Positions 23,430-37,327 are shown, counted from the stretch's first letter. The stretch is 64,000 nt of DNA from Ampelomyces quisqualis (GCA_018398575.1 JAGTXZ010000005.1:2542001-2606000), one strand, 5' to 3'. Notes: generated by a model not told the origin, from the letters alone. Translations and numbers: made by a program.

Positions 23430-25200
23430 ATATTAATATCTCTAACTAATAGATTACTATTACTAGCTTCTAGGCTAGTATTATTAACGCTACGCTTTGT
23501 ACTAGTTAAAGGCCTACTAATATTAAGCTAAGCTAAAGCCTTATTAGTAACAGCATTAATAGCATTATTAGTATCCTTCTTAATATTCTTATTACCTACA
23601 GCGAACTTAGGATCTAACTAAGCCTTCTTGCAAGGCAACTTCTTAACTCTACAGCTCTTTATAGATAGACTAGAAATATAACGCTTACTAAGAGATAGAG
23701 TACCTAAGAGCCTCTTAGAGTTGTAGCTAGCTTTAGAAGAGTTTTTAGAGACCTTACTAGCATTAAAGTCTAGGCTTTAACAAGCTTTCCTAGCCAACAA
23801 CTTTACAAAATCTAGTAGACTAGACTTACTTAGAGCCCTAAAGCTACTAAGCTTTTTTACTAGAGTTAGTAAACTGCAATTACGTAAATTCTTAGAAAGC
23901 AAGTTATTAAGAATAAGAAGGCTAGAAGTAATGTAAAAGAGCTTAACAGCCCTAGTACTCTTAACGCTACGCAGAATAACTAGAGCTTCTACAAATAATT
24001 AGTAAATAACTCTAAAAAATAATAAAAAGGAACAACTAAAAAGGTGTTAGCTACTTACAATTTATTAAACACTACTTTTTAGTAGAAGAGAATAAGCAGT
24101 TACTGCAAGCACTATTGTTTAGTAGTTTACTCTAGAACCTAAACTGCATACATAAGCTAGTAGACTTAAACGTCTAACTAGCTCTTACGCAGTAACTATA
24201 TAAGTGCTTAGACTTACTCTTAATAGAAGCTATATTAATAGCGTAGTTAGTATAGCTTAGGATTAAGCTCTTAATGTAGGTATTATAGATCTTATACTTC
24301 TTAGCTCTAGAGTTGTTCTTAAGGCTAAAGTAATCGCGTAGAGTAGAAAGTAACTTGTTAATATGTAAAGGCCTATTAGTTTTAATAACTAAGCTTGCCT
24401 ATTTATCTTCTAAATAAGAGCTAATAGCAAGTAGTAGTAGATAAGGCCTAAAAGGTTTCCTTGTAGACTTAAGAGTAATAAAAACTAACTAGAGCTTAGT
24501 AATAAGAGAGCAGCTTAGCTTCCTATTCTTGTTTAATTTAACTAGAGTAAATGTTAGTATACGTTTAACCTAACTTATTAACAAACTAGTACTTACTCTA
24601 GTTAATTACATTACTATAGCTAGAACAGTTAATTAAGTACCTGTAAACTAAAAAGCAAGTATTACTATTAGGCCTAGAAACAAGCTTATTCTTTGTTATA
24701 GCTTAAAGATAAAAACAAGATATAACTAAGAGGCTAAGAAAGTGTTAAGCGCGTATATTAGGAAATTTCTAATTAACTAAAGGCAAGGTGTTAACTAAGT
24801 AACTATTAGTAACAGCTAAGCTAGAAACTTAGAGCTCTAAATTAAGAATGCGCTAAATTGTCTAAGAAGAGGCAGCTAAGTAAGTAAGAAAATAAAGTAT
24901 ATACTAGAGTAAAGTAATATAGCTACGTATAGATAAGTTACCTTAAAAGCAAATAGAGGTAGTAAGATAATACAAACTAAGCTAGAGCTACTTAGAATAC
25001 CTATTAATAAAGTAGAGAAGTTAAGTAGCTAATTGTAGTAAAGTAACAGTAAAGCTGCGCGTTAGGTAAGTTAAGAGAAAGAAAGGCGTAGAGTAGGCAG
25101 CTAGCAATAAGAGTAATAGAAGACTAAATAACAAGTAGAGTAGCTAAAAGAGAGTAGAGCTAAAAGGTAAGGTAAAGTTAGCTAACGCAAGACTTATTAT
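23430..25200 (-). pseudogene. Unidentified minus-strand coding relic, convergent with its left neighbour
   Basis: Between about 24000 and 23440 the minus strand keeps one frame with only three stops. It is rich in Ser, Lys and Leu (FVEALVILRSVKSTRAVKL..., later SIKSCRVKKLPCKKA and NNAINAVTNKA). To the right (24000-25200) the frame becomes hard to follow. I recognise no domain. It could be gag or a DNA-binding accessory protein of an unclassified element. Confidence 0.4.
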
Positions 25201-25519
25201 AACAGAAGTAGTCTAAAGCGTTTGTAGTTATAACGCAAGTCTGCCTAAGCAACACTACTATAACACTAGGTAAAGTTAGGATAACATAGACTAATAGCAC
25301 TTTAGCGTTTAGGTAAGAGAGAGTCTATTAGTAATATAAAGCGGTAGAAAAATTATAAACAGGCACTGCTCTTTTACTAAAGGCCTGTTAGCTACTGTTT
25401 TTGTATTACAAAAAGTTTAGAGTTGTTTTTCCTTAAGAGTTAGTTCTTTTGCTTAAGCCTTTTAGTTTTGCTTTTAGTATAAAAGAAAAGGAGCCTCTTT
25501 CTATAGATTAGGAGAGGGA

Positions 25520-25702
25520 TATAGTAAAGTAATTTAGGAAGTAGGTCTAAAGAGCGCTTAGGGTATAGCTAAGGGTATAGATAAGACACAATAGCTAAAG
25601 GGCTATTAGAGAAACCTATATAACACACCTAATAATAATATATTTTATGCTACATTAAATCTAATAGGCCTTAGAGGTAAATAACGCTCTACTACACTAC
25701 TT
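25520..25702 (+). repeat. LTR-like repeat, copy 2
   Basis: Direct repeat of 5812-5995, starting TATAGTAAAGTAATTTAGGA (TG start changed to TA by one transition). Confidence 0.5.
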
Positions 25703-27940
25703 AGATTAACAATTACTCTAAAACTCCTTAAAAACTTATTTTAAATACTCTCTACAAACTAACTAGTTAACAATTATAGACTTCTATTCTAATAACAAAA
25801 TTAGCCTAGACGTTCTGTTAAACAGTTAGTTAGACTAGGTGTACTAGTTTGCACGACTCTAGCTTTATACTTGCAAAAAAGAAGTCTAGGATTAGATTAA
25901 CTTAGATAACAACACAGTACTCTTAATTAACAATTAAGAACCTAAATATCTAGAGCTTCTAGCTGCTCCAAGTTAACTAGTCTCTACTCTACTGCCTAAA
26001 GCTACTAATTTAGAAACGCAAATCTGTAATAAAGCCTTTAATTAATATAATCTAAAGCTAGTTACCTATAAACTTACCTCTAGCAGTTGTAAAGAGGACG
26101 TTTGCTAAGACAAAGTTAATACGTTAAAATAGACTAGGTAAGTAGCTAAGCTTAGCAACGTCTAGAAATAGATTAGTTAAATAGTAGCTAAGAATCTAAT
26201 AGCACTAGCTGCAATCAAAATGCTTTACTCTTGAGAAACAACCTTCTAATCCTTAATTAGAATCCTTAAGCACAACCTTAATCTAACAGATAATAATACT
26301 ATGCACCTAGTTAGGCAGCAATATTAAGCTTATTTAGAAAAGGCTAGGTACAGTAGAATTACTCTAGATAAATATTTTAATAAATAGCAAGTAATCTATA
26401 GAAAGGCTTAAGCGTTCTAAGTTATAGAGATAGAAGAATAACTTACTCTTACTAATCTTTTAGACGCCCTATCTACTAGGATTGCTCCTAACTAGGCTTA
26501 ATTAATGCGTTAGGATATTATTAAAGATACAGGCTTTAGTTAACTAGTTATAACTATGTATAATCTAGCTAAGATCTTTTCTCTTATACTTTAGGAACAA
26601 GCAGTCCTTACTACTAAAGGAAAGTCTTATTTAGCCTTTGTAACCCTTAGAAACATTAAGAACTTAGAAAACAAGGACTCTAATCTAAAGAACAGAGGCA
26701 AAGACAATTCTAAGCTAAAAACTTGCCCTTGCAGAAATAATAAAAAGTATAAATAGTAGCTAATAGATTGTCTCTAACTAAAGACTACAATAACTAGATT
26801 AGCCCTACTAGAGAAAGTTCTAATCAAGATCTCTAATTTTAACTAAAAGAAGGTTCTTAAGCAGCTTAACACTTCTAAGTAGGCTGCACTTAATAATAAG
26901 ATTAAGAAAGCTAGTTAGACGCTACCTATTACAGCTAACTAGTTAAGTTCTAGAACTAAGGTAGTTATATATCTAGGAGATGTTGTTGCAGCACTAATTA
27001 ACTTAACTACTTTTAATTAAGAACCTAATATTACTAATCTAGACTTTAGAGTTTATACTACTACGTTTATAACTTATCTACTTTTAAGAAGCACTATTTA
27101 CAATAGGGCTAGTGTAGTGTACTTTATTAAGAATTAGTTACTTCTTATTCTAAGAGCGTTTAGTCTTACCCACTGTAAAGAAAGAGTTAAAGCTAGAATA
27201 TAGTTACTTCCTATAACTAGGTACAGCAATTAAGTAATTAAGAACGTTCTGTATAGTCTAAAAGGTCTTTTTACAAAGGACCTAAAGCTTAAGAAGGTTA
27301 AAGTTGTTAACAGCTTTAACTCTAGAACTAGATTAGGTATCTAGTATTAAGCTTATCAAGCACGTAGGATCTAATAGCTAAGGACTATTACTAGGTCCTA
27401 AAAGAGCTAGCCTATTAGTATCTAGGGATTAGATAGGTTCCTAACAGAATAGGCAGTTAGCCTTTTCCTCCCCTGCTACTTAACCTAGGAGTAGTAACTC
27501 TAGAGCCCTAGACAAAGCAAGATTAGTAAATTCTCTTACATAATTAAGTTATTAACTACAAGAAGTAGCTTCTAAAATTAATAAACTACTAAGGCGCTTA
27601 AGATTATAGATATTCTACACGTTAGTAAACTTAATAATCCTAGGCAAGATATTAACCTACCTATTCTACAGGATTAACTAAGCTAGGAGATTACTAAGGT
27701 AACTAAGCAATAGCTTAGGAGTAAGTATCTAATCCTAAGAATTACAGAGACTAGCTAATCTTATAATTACAAAGGAAAGAAAGCAGAAGCTAAGAGAAGT
27801 GCTAGTAAGGCTAGCGACCTTAACAAGGTAGTAGCTGTAACAGTCTTTATTAATAGTGCCTGCTTTAATACACCTTTTACTGCAGATTTAAAAGTTCTAT
27901 AGGTACTCTCTAATCTTTAAGTCTAAACTTATTTGGCACT
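25520..27940 (+). mobile_element. Copia-like LTR retrotransposon relic (LTR, gag, possible protease)
   Basis: Begins with the LTR-like repeat shared with 5812-5995. Downstream (about 26150-26500) the plus strand has a Copia-type gag plan: ETTFQSLIRILKHNLNLTD, then QQYQAYLEKARYSRITLDKYF and IEEQLTLTNLLDALSTRIAPN. A cysteine/histidine-poor remnant of a zinc knuckle (CPCRNNKKYKQQLIDC) lies at about 26721-26772. A possible protease block (NRASVVYFIKN) follows at about 27095. Integrase and RT are missing; the relic ends where the family B gag fragment begins. The Copia assignment is moderate. Confidence 0.5.
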
Positions 27941-28562
27941 AGCCTAGCTAGTGTTTAAAGTATTCTATACGTTCTTTCTGTTAATCTTTATTATTATTTC
28001 TAAAGCGTTATTAGAGGCTATTATAGAGCTCTCTCTATAAGTAGTTGTTCTAGGCTTTTGTATACTCTTTAGACGCCTGTATAATAGTTCTCTGCCTTAG
28101 CTTACAGTAGGTAACTAGCCTGTTAATTATTATCTAGTCTGTAAAGCTATAGTACTTTAAGAAGTCCTTAAAGCGCTCTAGAAAGTCTGTAACGTTAGTC
28201 CTATTAAACAACAGCATATTCTCTACTAGATAAGATAGTAACTGTATTATGTACAATAGAAGCTACACTTAGTTAAGAGACTCTACTAGCATCTAAAGAG
28301 CTCTTAACATTAAGCTATCTTAGCTTATGCTTCTACGCCTAGAGTGCCCTTCTAATAGCTATTTAGCCTACTACTCTAGTGCACTACTTATATTTGCGCT
28401 AGCTTTTCTTATTAACTCTATAGGCGTTAGTAGTAGGGCTTTCTGTCTGTTAGAGTATTTAAGGCGTTAACAACTTAATGTGCTGTTAAGTAGTTTTATA
28501 TTATCTTTACGTTACTTTTGTTATTCTTTAGACTTACTTCCTTCCTATATTACTTTACGACA
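27940..28562 (-). pseudogene. gag fragment of family B
   Basis: Reverse-strand copy of about 6690-7300. From 28562 leftwards: a ~25-bp LTR-like start (TGTCGTAAAGTAATATAGGA), leader, and the capsid region that at 6620-7870 reads LLFNRTNVTDFLERF. It joins directly to the Copia-like relic at its left and to chromovirus D at its right. Confidence 0.65.
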
Positions 28563-31500
28563 CTATAGGACCGACCTAACATTATTATTAAGGCTACGCT
28601 TAACCTACTATATTATTTAGGCTATACTATTACTTAGCTTAAGAGTAATAAGTCTAAGTATAAGATTACTTGCAGTAAGAGTACTTACACTTAGTGTAAA
28701 GACGCGCACATTATATACAGGTCTATAAGTTAACTACTATATTCTCTTACTTGTCTAGTTAATTCTAATAACTTTATAGATTAATAATTACTTTAAGATT
28801 ATAGTTGTCTTGCTTTATAACGCCTTTCCTTGCAATTCTAAAGTTAAGCTGTTAACACAGCACACAATCTCTAGTCTCTAGTCTAGCTTTATTAACAAGC
28901 TTAGGGCTGCTTAAGGAAAGTCTTATAGTAGTAACAAGTCTAGCTACTAGGGTCTAACGCGTAAGGTTACTAAGGTTAATATCCTACTAGACATCTACTA
29001 GCTTCTCTAGCAGCTTCTTGTTAAGCAGAATACTATTATTTATAAGCTTAATAATATTAGTGCTAGTGTATAGCAGCTCTATACTAATATAAGCTCTTTC
29101 TAATTTGTTTTCTCTTTATTAGAATTTATTTTCTTATAGCGTTTCTGTATATTCTACTAACACTTAGTTAGGCTAAAGAGTATAACATGCAGATCTCTAG
29201 CGTAAGCTTCTAGGTTTCTTATATTAGTAATACCCTCTAGACTACTAACAGGCTACTCTGTTACTTTAATATAATAGAGTCTAATATCTATAAGAAGCCT
29301 ACGTATAACGCAAAGGTACAGGCTAAGACTAACTATTTAGTAATAGTAACTATTACGCCCTCTAATAGTAAGAAGGTAGGCTCTAGTTTATAGTAGTCTT
29401 GCTATAGCTTTTGTATAGCGCCTGTAGGCAATTTTTATAGTAATAGACTTTTTATTATAGTTACTACCTTCTTTCTATTACTAAGTCTAGACTTTGTAAA
29501 ACTAGTCTTATATTCTTTAATACTACTTATATATTAGAGTATATATTGCGCTCTACGTCTTAGGCTTATAAGTTCTTATAGCTATACCTTTTCTGCAGAC
29601 GCGATTATTCTTACTAGCTCTTATAGTCTAGCGCAGTTCTAGTATTAGAGTCTTATACCTTCTTCTTAGGTTTTCTTAAGCTTCTTAGATGTTTATATTA
29701 CGCTGCGTCTTAGCTAGCTATTGCTTAGCTCAAGTAGCTAGGTCTTTAGAGTTAATCTAGGCTCTCTCTCTTGCACTTCTTAGCTAATAATCTGTTAGCG
29801 TTAGGTATTTAGGCTCCTTTCTTTTTGTTCCTAGGTTATTCTAAGTAGCTAGTAGAACTATTGCTTTAGTTCTTGTGTTTAGTATTTAGGTTCCTTATAT
29901 CTAGTCTCTAGAACTCTTTAACTACTAGCTATATCCTAGCTGTTAACTAGTTAAGGCAGTTGCAGGTTAGCTAATAGAATAGATATAGGCATCCTCTTCT
30001 CTCTCTACCCTCTAATAGTGCTTCTAGTCTTAGGTCCTGTCTATTATAGTATTTTTATATTTCTTCTATTAGTTACTTTTTAGCATTAAGTATTATTCTT
30101 AACGTAACTAAGTACGCTACTATATTATTTCTAGTAACTTAGGTTCTGCTTATACTTGTCCTAGGTTTAGCTCTTTTTCTACTAATCTCTCTTGTATATA
30201 GTACTATTATCTATTCTAGTACTTGTTATACGTACCTATAGTTTTTCTCTCTTCTTTTCTGCACTAATATATTTTATTTAGTAGTTAAGATAAGTAAGCG
30301 CTCTACTAACAGCCTATCTAAGTCTTATTCTATCTTAGTTTTGTTTAGCTACTTAGTAAGGGCTATAGTGTTAGTAACATTTGCTTGTAGTTTCTATATT
30401 AGTTCTGCGTATTCTACCTATTTTACTAGGTACTATAGCTATATACCTTGCTCTTTCTTCTTTTGTTATTCTGCAAGGATATAGTTAACAAGGTACTTAT
30501 TATTAGTTTTATCTTTGTTCTCTATTATTACTTCTAGTTACTAGTTATTAGACTTCTAGTATAGAAGCAGATTTTTTACATTAAGCTAAAGGCAGTTAAC
30601 ATAGAGTCTTAGGTATACTCTAGAGAGTATACTTAGTTCTATAACATAGGGTAAAATAATCTTTATAACTGTGTATTTCCTATTTTTCTAATCTAGCTTC
30701 TTTAAGAGTCTTTTGTTAGATATAGAGTAACTATACTAGAGCTATACTTTGTCTTCTACATAGAGTTCTAGGGCTTTTTGTCTGTAATAGTTAGCCTAGC
30801 GTTCTTATTCTTATTATGCTTCTACTATCTTTACTTATACATAGTCTATTATTTCTTTATCTTAGTTACTATTGCTTTAGCAGTAGCTTCTTTATTAATA
30901 CTAGACTAGTATTAGTTTTCTATAGTCTATTTTAGGTCTAACTAAATAGGGTTTGTGTTGTACCTGTACTAGAGAAAGAATAGACTAACGCTTGTAGACG
31001 CTGTATTTTGTCTAGCTATAGCAATTTGTACTAGTAGACATAGAGTAGCCTAGTTTAAGTAGTCCTAGTTTATAAAGGCTCTTAAGTAGGCTTCTACTAT
31101 ACTGTTTATTTACTCTATAGCGCTATCTATCTAAGGGTAGTATACTATTAAGACTCTTCTTTATATTCTAAGCTTATTATAGAGTAAAGACTAGAATTTG
31201 CTTATAAACTATAACCCTCTGTTAGACACTATAGTGTCTAGGAGCTAGTAGTACGCAACTACCTGTTTAATAAATGCCTTAACTATAGTAGGAACTTCTA
31301 GGTCTAGAATAGGCAAAAGTACTGTGTTTTTACTTAGCTAGTTAGTAACTACTAGAAGGTGTAGCATTCTAAAGCTTAGCAAAAAGCCTATAATAAAGTC
31401 TACTAATAACTTCTTCTATATTTAGTCTAGAAGGAAGAGTAGGTGTAGTAGTTCTTGTTTAAGTTCTTTCTATAGCTTTTTCTTGCTATATACTACGCAG

Positions 31501-34500
31501 TTTTAGACAAACTACTAGATACTTAAGAATATTCTAGGCTAGACGTAGTTCTTTACTAATATTATATATAAGTTTTCTTTACTTCAGTATCTAGTAATTA
31601 GAGAATTATACGCTTTTAAGATAATATAAGTTTACAAGTTTATACATTCTAGCACTTACTTACGTTTTCTATAGAGTAGGCGTTCTAGGTCGTCTAAGGT
31701 ATACTCTACTAGGAAAACCTTTAGGCTTAAATAGAAAGGAAATTTCTACTATTCTATTCTAACAGCGTTAACTACTACTTATTAGGCTTTATCTATATAG
31801 ATAGCCTATTTCTATAACTCTTTAATAGTAGGCTCTATTAATCTTTTAGAGCGCTTGTTTATATAAGAACCTTACCTAGGTATAGTTATACGTAGTACTA
31901 TAGTTCTTTTAGTAGTATCTAGAATATCTTTTGCTATAGTAAGCTTCTTAGTACTTTAGTTATAAGTAACGTTTTCTTTCCTTAACGCAGCGTCTTTGTC
32001 TATAAGTACGTTTTAAAGCGCTCTCTTACTAGCTGCAGAGTACTCTTTAGTATTTTAGTTTAGGTAATATTTCTTTTCTTTAACATAGTATCTTTGTCTG
32101 TAAGTTTGTTTTAGAGCTACTCTATTTCTTTCTTTCTCTGTTATAGTGTATCCTTCTACTAAGCTGCAAAGAAAGTAGTAAGTACTAAGTCTTTCTTATC
32201 TTTAGTTTCTAAAGTAGAGGTAAATAATTAGAAGGTCTAGTGTTATACCTACTTGTCTACTCTTTCTTAAGAAAGATCTTATTCTTTTTTAGAAAGGGCA
32301 TCTGCTCTACTATTAACGTTTCTTAGGTAGTATTAGAATTTAATATAAAACGTGCTAAGAAACCTTGCCTAGTAGATATATCTTTCTATTAGTAGCTGTA
32401 TAGTAGCAAAGTATTCTAGGTTCTTATAGTCTGTAAGTATAGTAAAATGTCTTACTCTCTAAAGTTTAGTTCTCTACTCCTCTAAGCACTTAACTATAGC
32501 TAACAGCTCTTTATTATAGATAGTGTAGTTAGCTTCTATAGCTGTATTCTTTGCTAAGTAGTAAGCTACAGCCTAAAGGCGTCTTTCTCTGCTATATTAA
32601 GATAACACTCTTTTAGTTAACTATCCTAAGGCGTTATATTCTACTACTATTTCTAGCTCTATATTAAAGTTTACTAGGGATAGTTCTACTACAAAAGCTT
32701 CCTTTAGCTTCTTAAAGAACATCTGTTGTTTAGGCCCCTAGTTAAAGGCTACGCCTTTCCTAGTAAGCCTAGTTAGTAAGGCAGCTAGCTCTAAGAAGCC
32801 TTTTATAAACTGCTAGTAGAAGTTAGTAAAGCTAACAAAACTCTAGACTTCTTTAACTGTCTTAGGGGACTCTTAAGAATATATAGCATCTACTTTCTTA
32901 AAGTCTATACTTATTTCTTTCTTAGCTTTAATAATAAATCTAAGGTATTTAGTTTTCTTTACGCTAAACTTACTTTTTCTTACATCTAGGTGTAACTCTA
33001 CTACACTAAGTTTCTAAATTACTAGCTTTACCTTTTACTTATAGTCTCTCTTAAACCTACTTATATATATTAACAGGTTGTCTATATAAGCTAAATAGAA
33101 GTTATCTAAGTATTCTCTTAGTATCTAATTAATATATCTCTAAAACGTACTTAGAGCGTTTACAAGTCTAAAGAGTGTTATAAGCTACTTATAGCGGCTA
33201 AAGCGCGTCTAGAAGGCTGTCTTCTATTTGTCTTTTTTAGCAATTCTAACCTTATAGAATGCCTAGATAACATCTACTTTAGTAAACTATTCAGCCTTAG
33301 CAATCTAGGCTAAGGTCTTTTAGATAATTAAGAGTAGGTATTAGTTCTTTCTTGTAATTGCGTTAAGGGCCTAGTAGTCTATATAGAACTAAAGGCCTCT
33401 TTTTAGCTTCTTTATAAATAGAACTAGTGTAGAAGCGCTTAACTAGCTTACCTGTATAAAGCTATAGTTTAGGTAAGAAGTAAGCTCTTTCCTAAGTATA
33501 AGGAGTTTTTTCTTTAACATGCTATATAGTAGGCTCTATAGTACCTCTATAGTTTTTCTATCCTTCTCTACTAGCTTAATAGAATAATTAATAGTAGGTC
33601 CTCTTACTAGAGAGAGTTAGTCTGCTTTTTTGCGTAAGAAGGTTTTGTATTCTCCTTTTAGATAATCTAAAAGCACTAACCTAAGGTCTACTTAGAGTTT
33701 TGTTTTTAGAGCCTTTTAGATATCTACTATAGACGTAGCGTAAAGGTAGATAGATTTGTCTTTCTAGCCTTGCTACAGCTAAGCTAAGTACGCAGTAGCT
33801 GTAATATTCTGTAGTAAAAGAAGTTTTTTTTTCCTTCTAGCTTCTAACTTGCATCTTAGTAGAGTAGATGTATATTAATTTCTTTGCTAGTATAATAGTA
33901 ATATTATACTAGTTTATCTATAGTTAACTTAAGACTAAGTTATATTCTTTATCTCTATCTAGTTTATAGGCCTATAGTGTCTTCTTGTGCTTATTAATGT
34001 TAATCTTTATCCAGACAGCTATCTTTATCTAAGACTAGGCTCTAGTAATTGTAATAATTTTTCTTAGAGCTATTAACTAACGCTCTAACTTATTCTTGCA
34101 AATAAACTTAGTTAAAGTTATAGCGTAGAGAAGACACCTAGTATTAATTATTATAGAAGTAACTGTTATTTTATTAACAATAGTGTATATAGTAATAGGT
34201 TCTTTATTTAGCTATTTTCTCTAGAATTATAAAAATCTCTTATTCTCTTTTAGTGTTATATTACTATACTTCTATCTGCGCCTTTAGACAGAAGTTACTT
34301 ATTTTCTAAGCTTAGGGCGTCTTTTAATACGTCTTTCTCTTTCTTGCCCTATGCCTTAGCTAACGCAGCTTTAGCAGGTTTTAAAGGTAAAGATAATTTA
34401 CATTTGCTAGCGTAGTGTTCTAACTTACTACAGTAGAGGTATAAGTTGTTTTGTCTCTAGTAGAACTACTCTTCTATAGTAGCTTACTTAGCTTTCTTTT

Positions 34501-35803
34501 TTTTAGAGGATTTTCTTTTAGTCTTTTTAGAATGTCCTCTTATAAGTTTCTAATCTATAAGTTTCTTAACGTTCTGTCTCTTAGTATACTTACTACTAAG
34601 TTTTGCTTTATATAAGTTTTCCTTAATAATTGCTACTTTGTCTATTAGATTAAAGATCTTCTTTTTAGGTTTAGTCTCTACAGAGATTATCTTATCTTAT
34701 AGGTCTAGCTAGAAAGCGCTTAAGTACCTTGTTTTTAGGTTTACTTTGTTATTTTCTTTACCTGTATTATAAGCTAGTCTTATAAACTCTGCGTTAAAGC
34801 TCTTAAGAAAAGACTTATTCTATTAGATTATTTAGAGTTTTCTTTGCAATCTTTTGTTGTGTAGCTTGTTCTTAAATTAGCTGTCTAAGAAGTCCTAGAG
34901 TTCTTTTCTAGAGCCCTAGAGGTTCTAGGTTACCTAAGATAAGGCTACACTAGCTACTAACCCTTTAAGGCAGTTAAAAATATAGCTAGCTTAAGAGCCT
35001 AGTTCTGCACTGTTGTGTTTTAATTTGTACTTTATTTAGGCCTTTAAGATATAGTAATCTTTTTAATTATCTTTGTATACTTTTAAGTTAAAAACTTTAT
35101 AAGTCTTCTAGAGTAAGAGGAAGCTTTCTAAGAGGGTCTATATAAAGCTAGAAGCTTCTAGAGTTACTTAGGCTATAAGCCTTGTAATTTATTCTTACAG
35201 ATTTCTGACTAGTAATACTAAGTCTAGATCTGCGCTTATAGAAGACTTTTCTTGTCTATTGTTAGAGAGTCTAGCTACTAAGGAGTTACATACTTTGTGC
35301 TAGGCAAGTATTCCTTTAAGGCTTTTTAACAGTAGTTGTTTCTTAATCTATTATTTCTTTAAGTCTAAGAAGTTATTAATAATTATTTAATTAAACTTGT
35401 TCTTAATAACTAACTTAGGGACGCTGTTACGCCTTATCTAGATAGCTTGCACTATTATATCCTATACTGTTATAGAGATAGTTACTTATTCTATACTAGA
35501 GGTTACTAATAGCCTGTTAGCCTAGTTAGGTTAGACAAATCTAATTGTAAGAGGTAGACTCTAAGAGTAGTTACTAGGAAATAAAGACGTAAATTTATGT
35601 TCTATCCTAATTGTTACCTAAAAGGTTTTTATAGTTCTAAGTTAGTCTAGTTTAGAGAATTTAGGTACTCTAGCCTAGAACTGTTTTTAGTGTTCTAGCC
35701 TAGAGGAATTTTAGCGTTCTGGTCCAGAACCTTTTTAGTGTTCTGGTTTAGTAGGCTAAGGTTTTTCTGTAACTAAGGACTAACCAGGTGGGAGCCTGTT
35801 ACA
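28563..35803 (-). mobile_element. Chromovirus (Ty3/Gypsy) family D, RIP-degraded, 3' end truncated or unrecognised
   Basis: Read right to left: LTR start TGTAACAGGCTCCCACCTGG at 35803; gag with a zinc knuckle (about 34446-34400, YCSKLEHYASKC with the first Cys lost); RT with YIDNLLIY (about 33095-33065) and a box whose homologue is FGLTNAPATF; RNase H (about 32760-32280, NTAIEANYTIYNKELLAIV); integrase (about 31720-30950, LEVPTIVKAFIKQVVAYY and IVSNRG, where Asp is Asn); and a chromodomain (about 30505-30370, YLVNYILAE... then WYLVK-type motif). A chromodomain after integrase defines chromoviruses, whose integration is guided to modified histones. From 30300 to 28563 I recognise nothing, and no second LTR was found. 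Confidence 0.75.
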
Positions 35804-36168
35804 CTAAGTCTATTCTACTTTCTACCTAATCTTTTTACGCTAAAGTAAGTAAGAGTAGAGGTTAAAGTTAATTAAAAGTAGGTTAGGGTTAGAGTATAAC
35901 ATAATAGGAGTACCTCTAAAAAAAAGTGTTTATTTAAGTTGTTACAGGTTTTTAACATAGTTTTAAACAGGCTAAACCTACTTTAACCTCTATCTAGAGT
36001 CTGTGTAACTCTACCTCTACCTCTACTTACTACTAGCGTAAAATAAAATAGTAGAAGTTAGGTTGCAAATTTAACTATTATAACTCTAATCTATACCTAA
36101 CCTACAATTAATTTAACTTCTCTCTAGCTAGTACCTAATAGAGTATACCTCCTACCTATTTACTAGTA
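35804..36168 (+). repeat. M1 element, right part, cut by chromovirus D
   Basis: Matches 49021-49383 closely and ends CTATTTACTAGTA. Its left end is missing: the LTR of D begins where M1 position ~55 should be, consistent with D having inserted into this M1. Confidence 0.7.
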
Positions 36169-36474
36169 TATCTTAGTAGCTCTAATCTCTTTTAGAGGTA
36201 GAAGGATAGTGTAGTAGGCCTTTTCTTTTACTAGTAGGTTTCCTGCCTATCTAATAGTTATTATACTATTAGACGCGTAAATAACTAACTCTTTATAGGC
36301 TAACTATAGTTTTCCTAGAATTAAGTTATAGGCGAGGCCTAGAACTAAGTATACAACTGATTGCAACTACTACCTATAAATATTATAGTCTAAGAATGCA
36401 TTTTAAGTAATTAGTATAGGTATACTATCTGTAGCAGCCTACTTAAGGTATTATAGCAGGATATTAGTAGTATA

Positions 36475-37327
36475 CGTTAGGAAAACACAACGTTAGCAAT
36501 ATCTGCAACATTAGCAACACTATTAGAACAGTTAACTAGACAGTTCTTAACTGTACTTAACTGTTCCTAGGGTCCCCTATTTGTTCTAGCTGCCTAATTA
36601 GCTAGAAACGCTAAAACTGCTCTACCTGCTCTACTCGCCCTACCTACCCTACCTGCGCCATTACGTTATTATTCTAAAAACCTAAAACATAGAGCTTATT
36701 TTCTCTTTAAAACGCACTGTTTAGATTTCTTATAGCTGCTCTAGTTGTTAAAATGCACGGCAGTAAAGTTTGTAGATTTTAATATCCTTTACTAAGGCTT
36801 ATTTTTGCTAAAGCTCTAGCACTTTAATGAGATAATATATTATATATTTTTTTTAAGAAAATAGTAACTAAACAGCTAATTTTACCTTAGAACATTTCTA
36901 TTATTTAATAATATATAGCAGGCGCCTACATGTAGAGTATTAAACGTACTTCGAGTTTTTAAAAAAAAAGAATTAAACATTATAAATTTAAGGCGCTATA
37001 TCTTCATAACTAGAGCTGCTAAAAGAATTCTAAATAGTACATTTTAAAGAATAAATTCTACTCTATATTTTGTATTTTTAGGTTACTTACGTAATTATAA
37101 AAATACAGCAATATAGTTACGTAAGTAAAATTGGCAACTCTGTTAGATCTAGCAACTCTATTAGATCTAGCAACTCTGTTAGGTTACTATTAGGTTACTT
37201 TTAGGTTGCTAGCAACTAGAAGTAAGTAGGGCCACTTTGGCAAATTGTCTAGTAGATAGTATTGCTATTAGGCAGCTGCAGGTTGCTGCAACTAGGCTAA
37301 CTAGATAAATCTTAATTTTTCCTAATA
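36475..37327 (-). mobile_element. T element copy T1 (853 bp)
   Basis: Ends CGTTAGGAAAA and TTTTCCTAATA (imperfect inverted repeat), flanked by TA on both sides. Comparison with the uninterrupted A3 site shows that removing T1 plus one TA restores the host sequence. It is in reverse orientation to T2 and T3 and has no open frame. See findings for the family. Confidence 0.75.
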
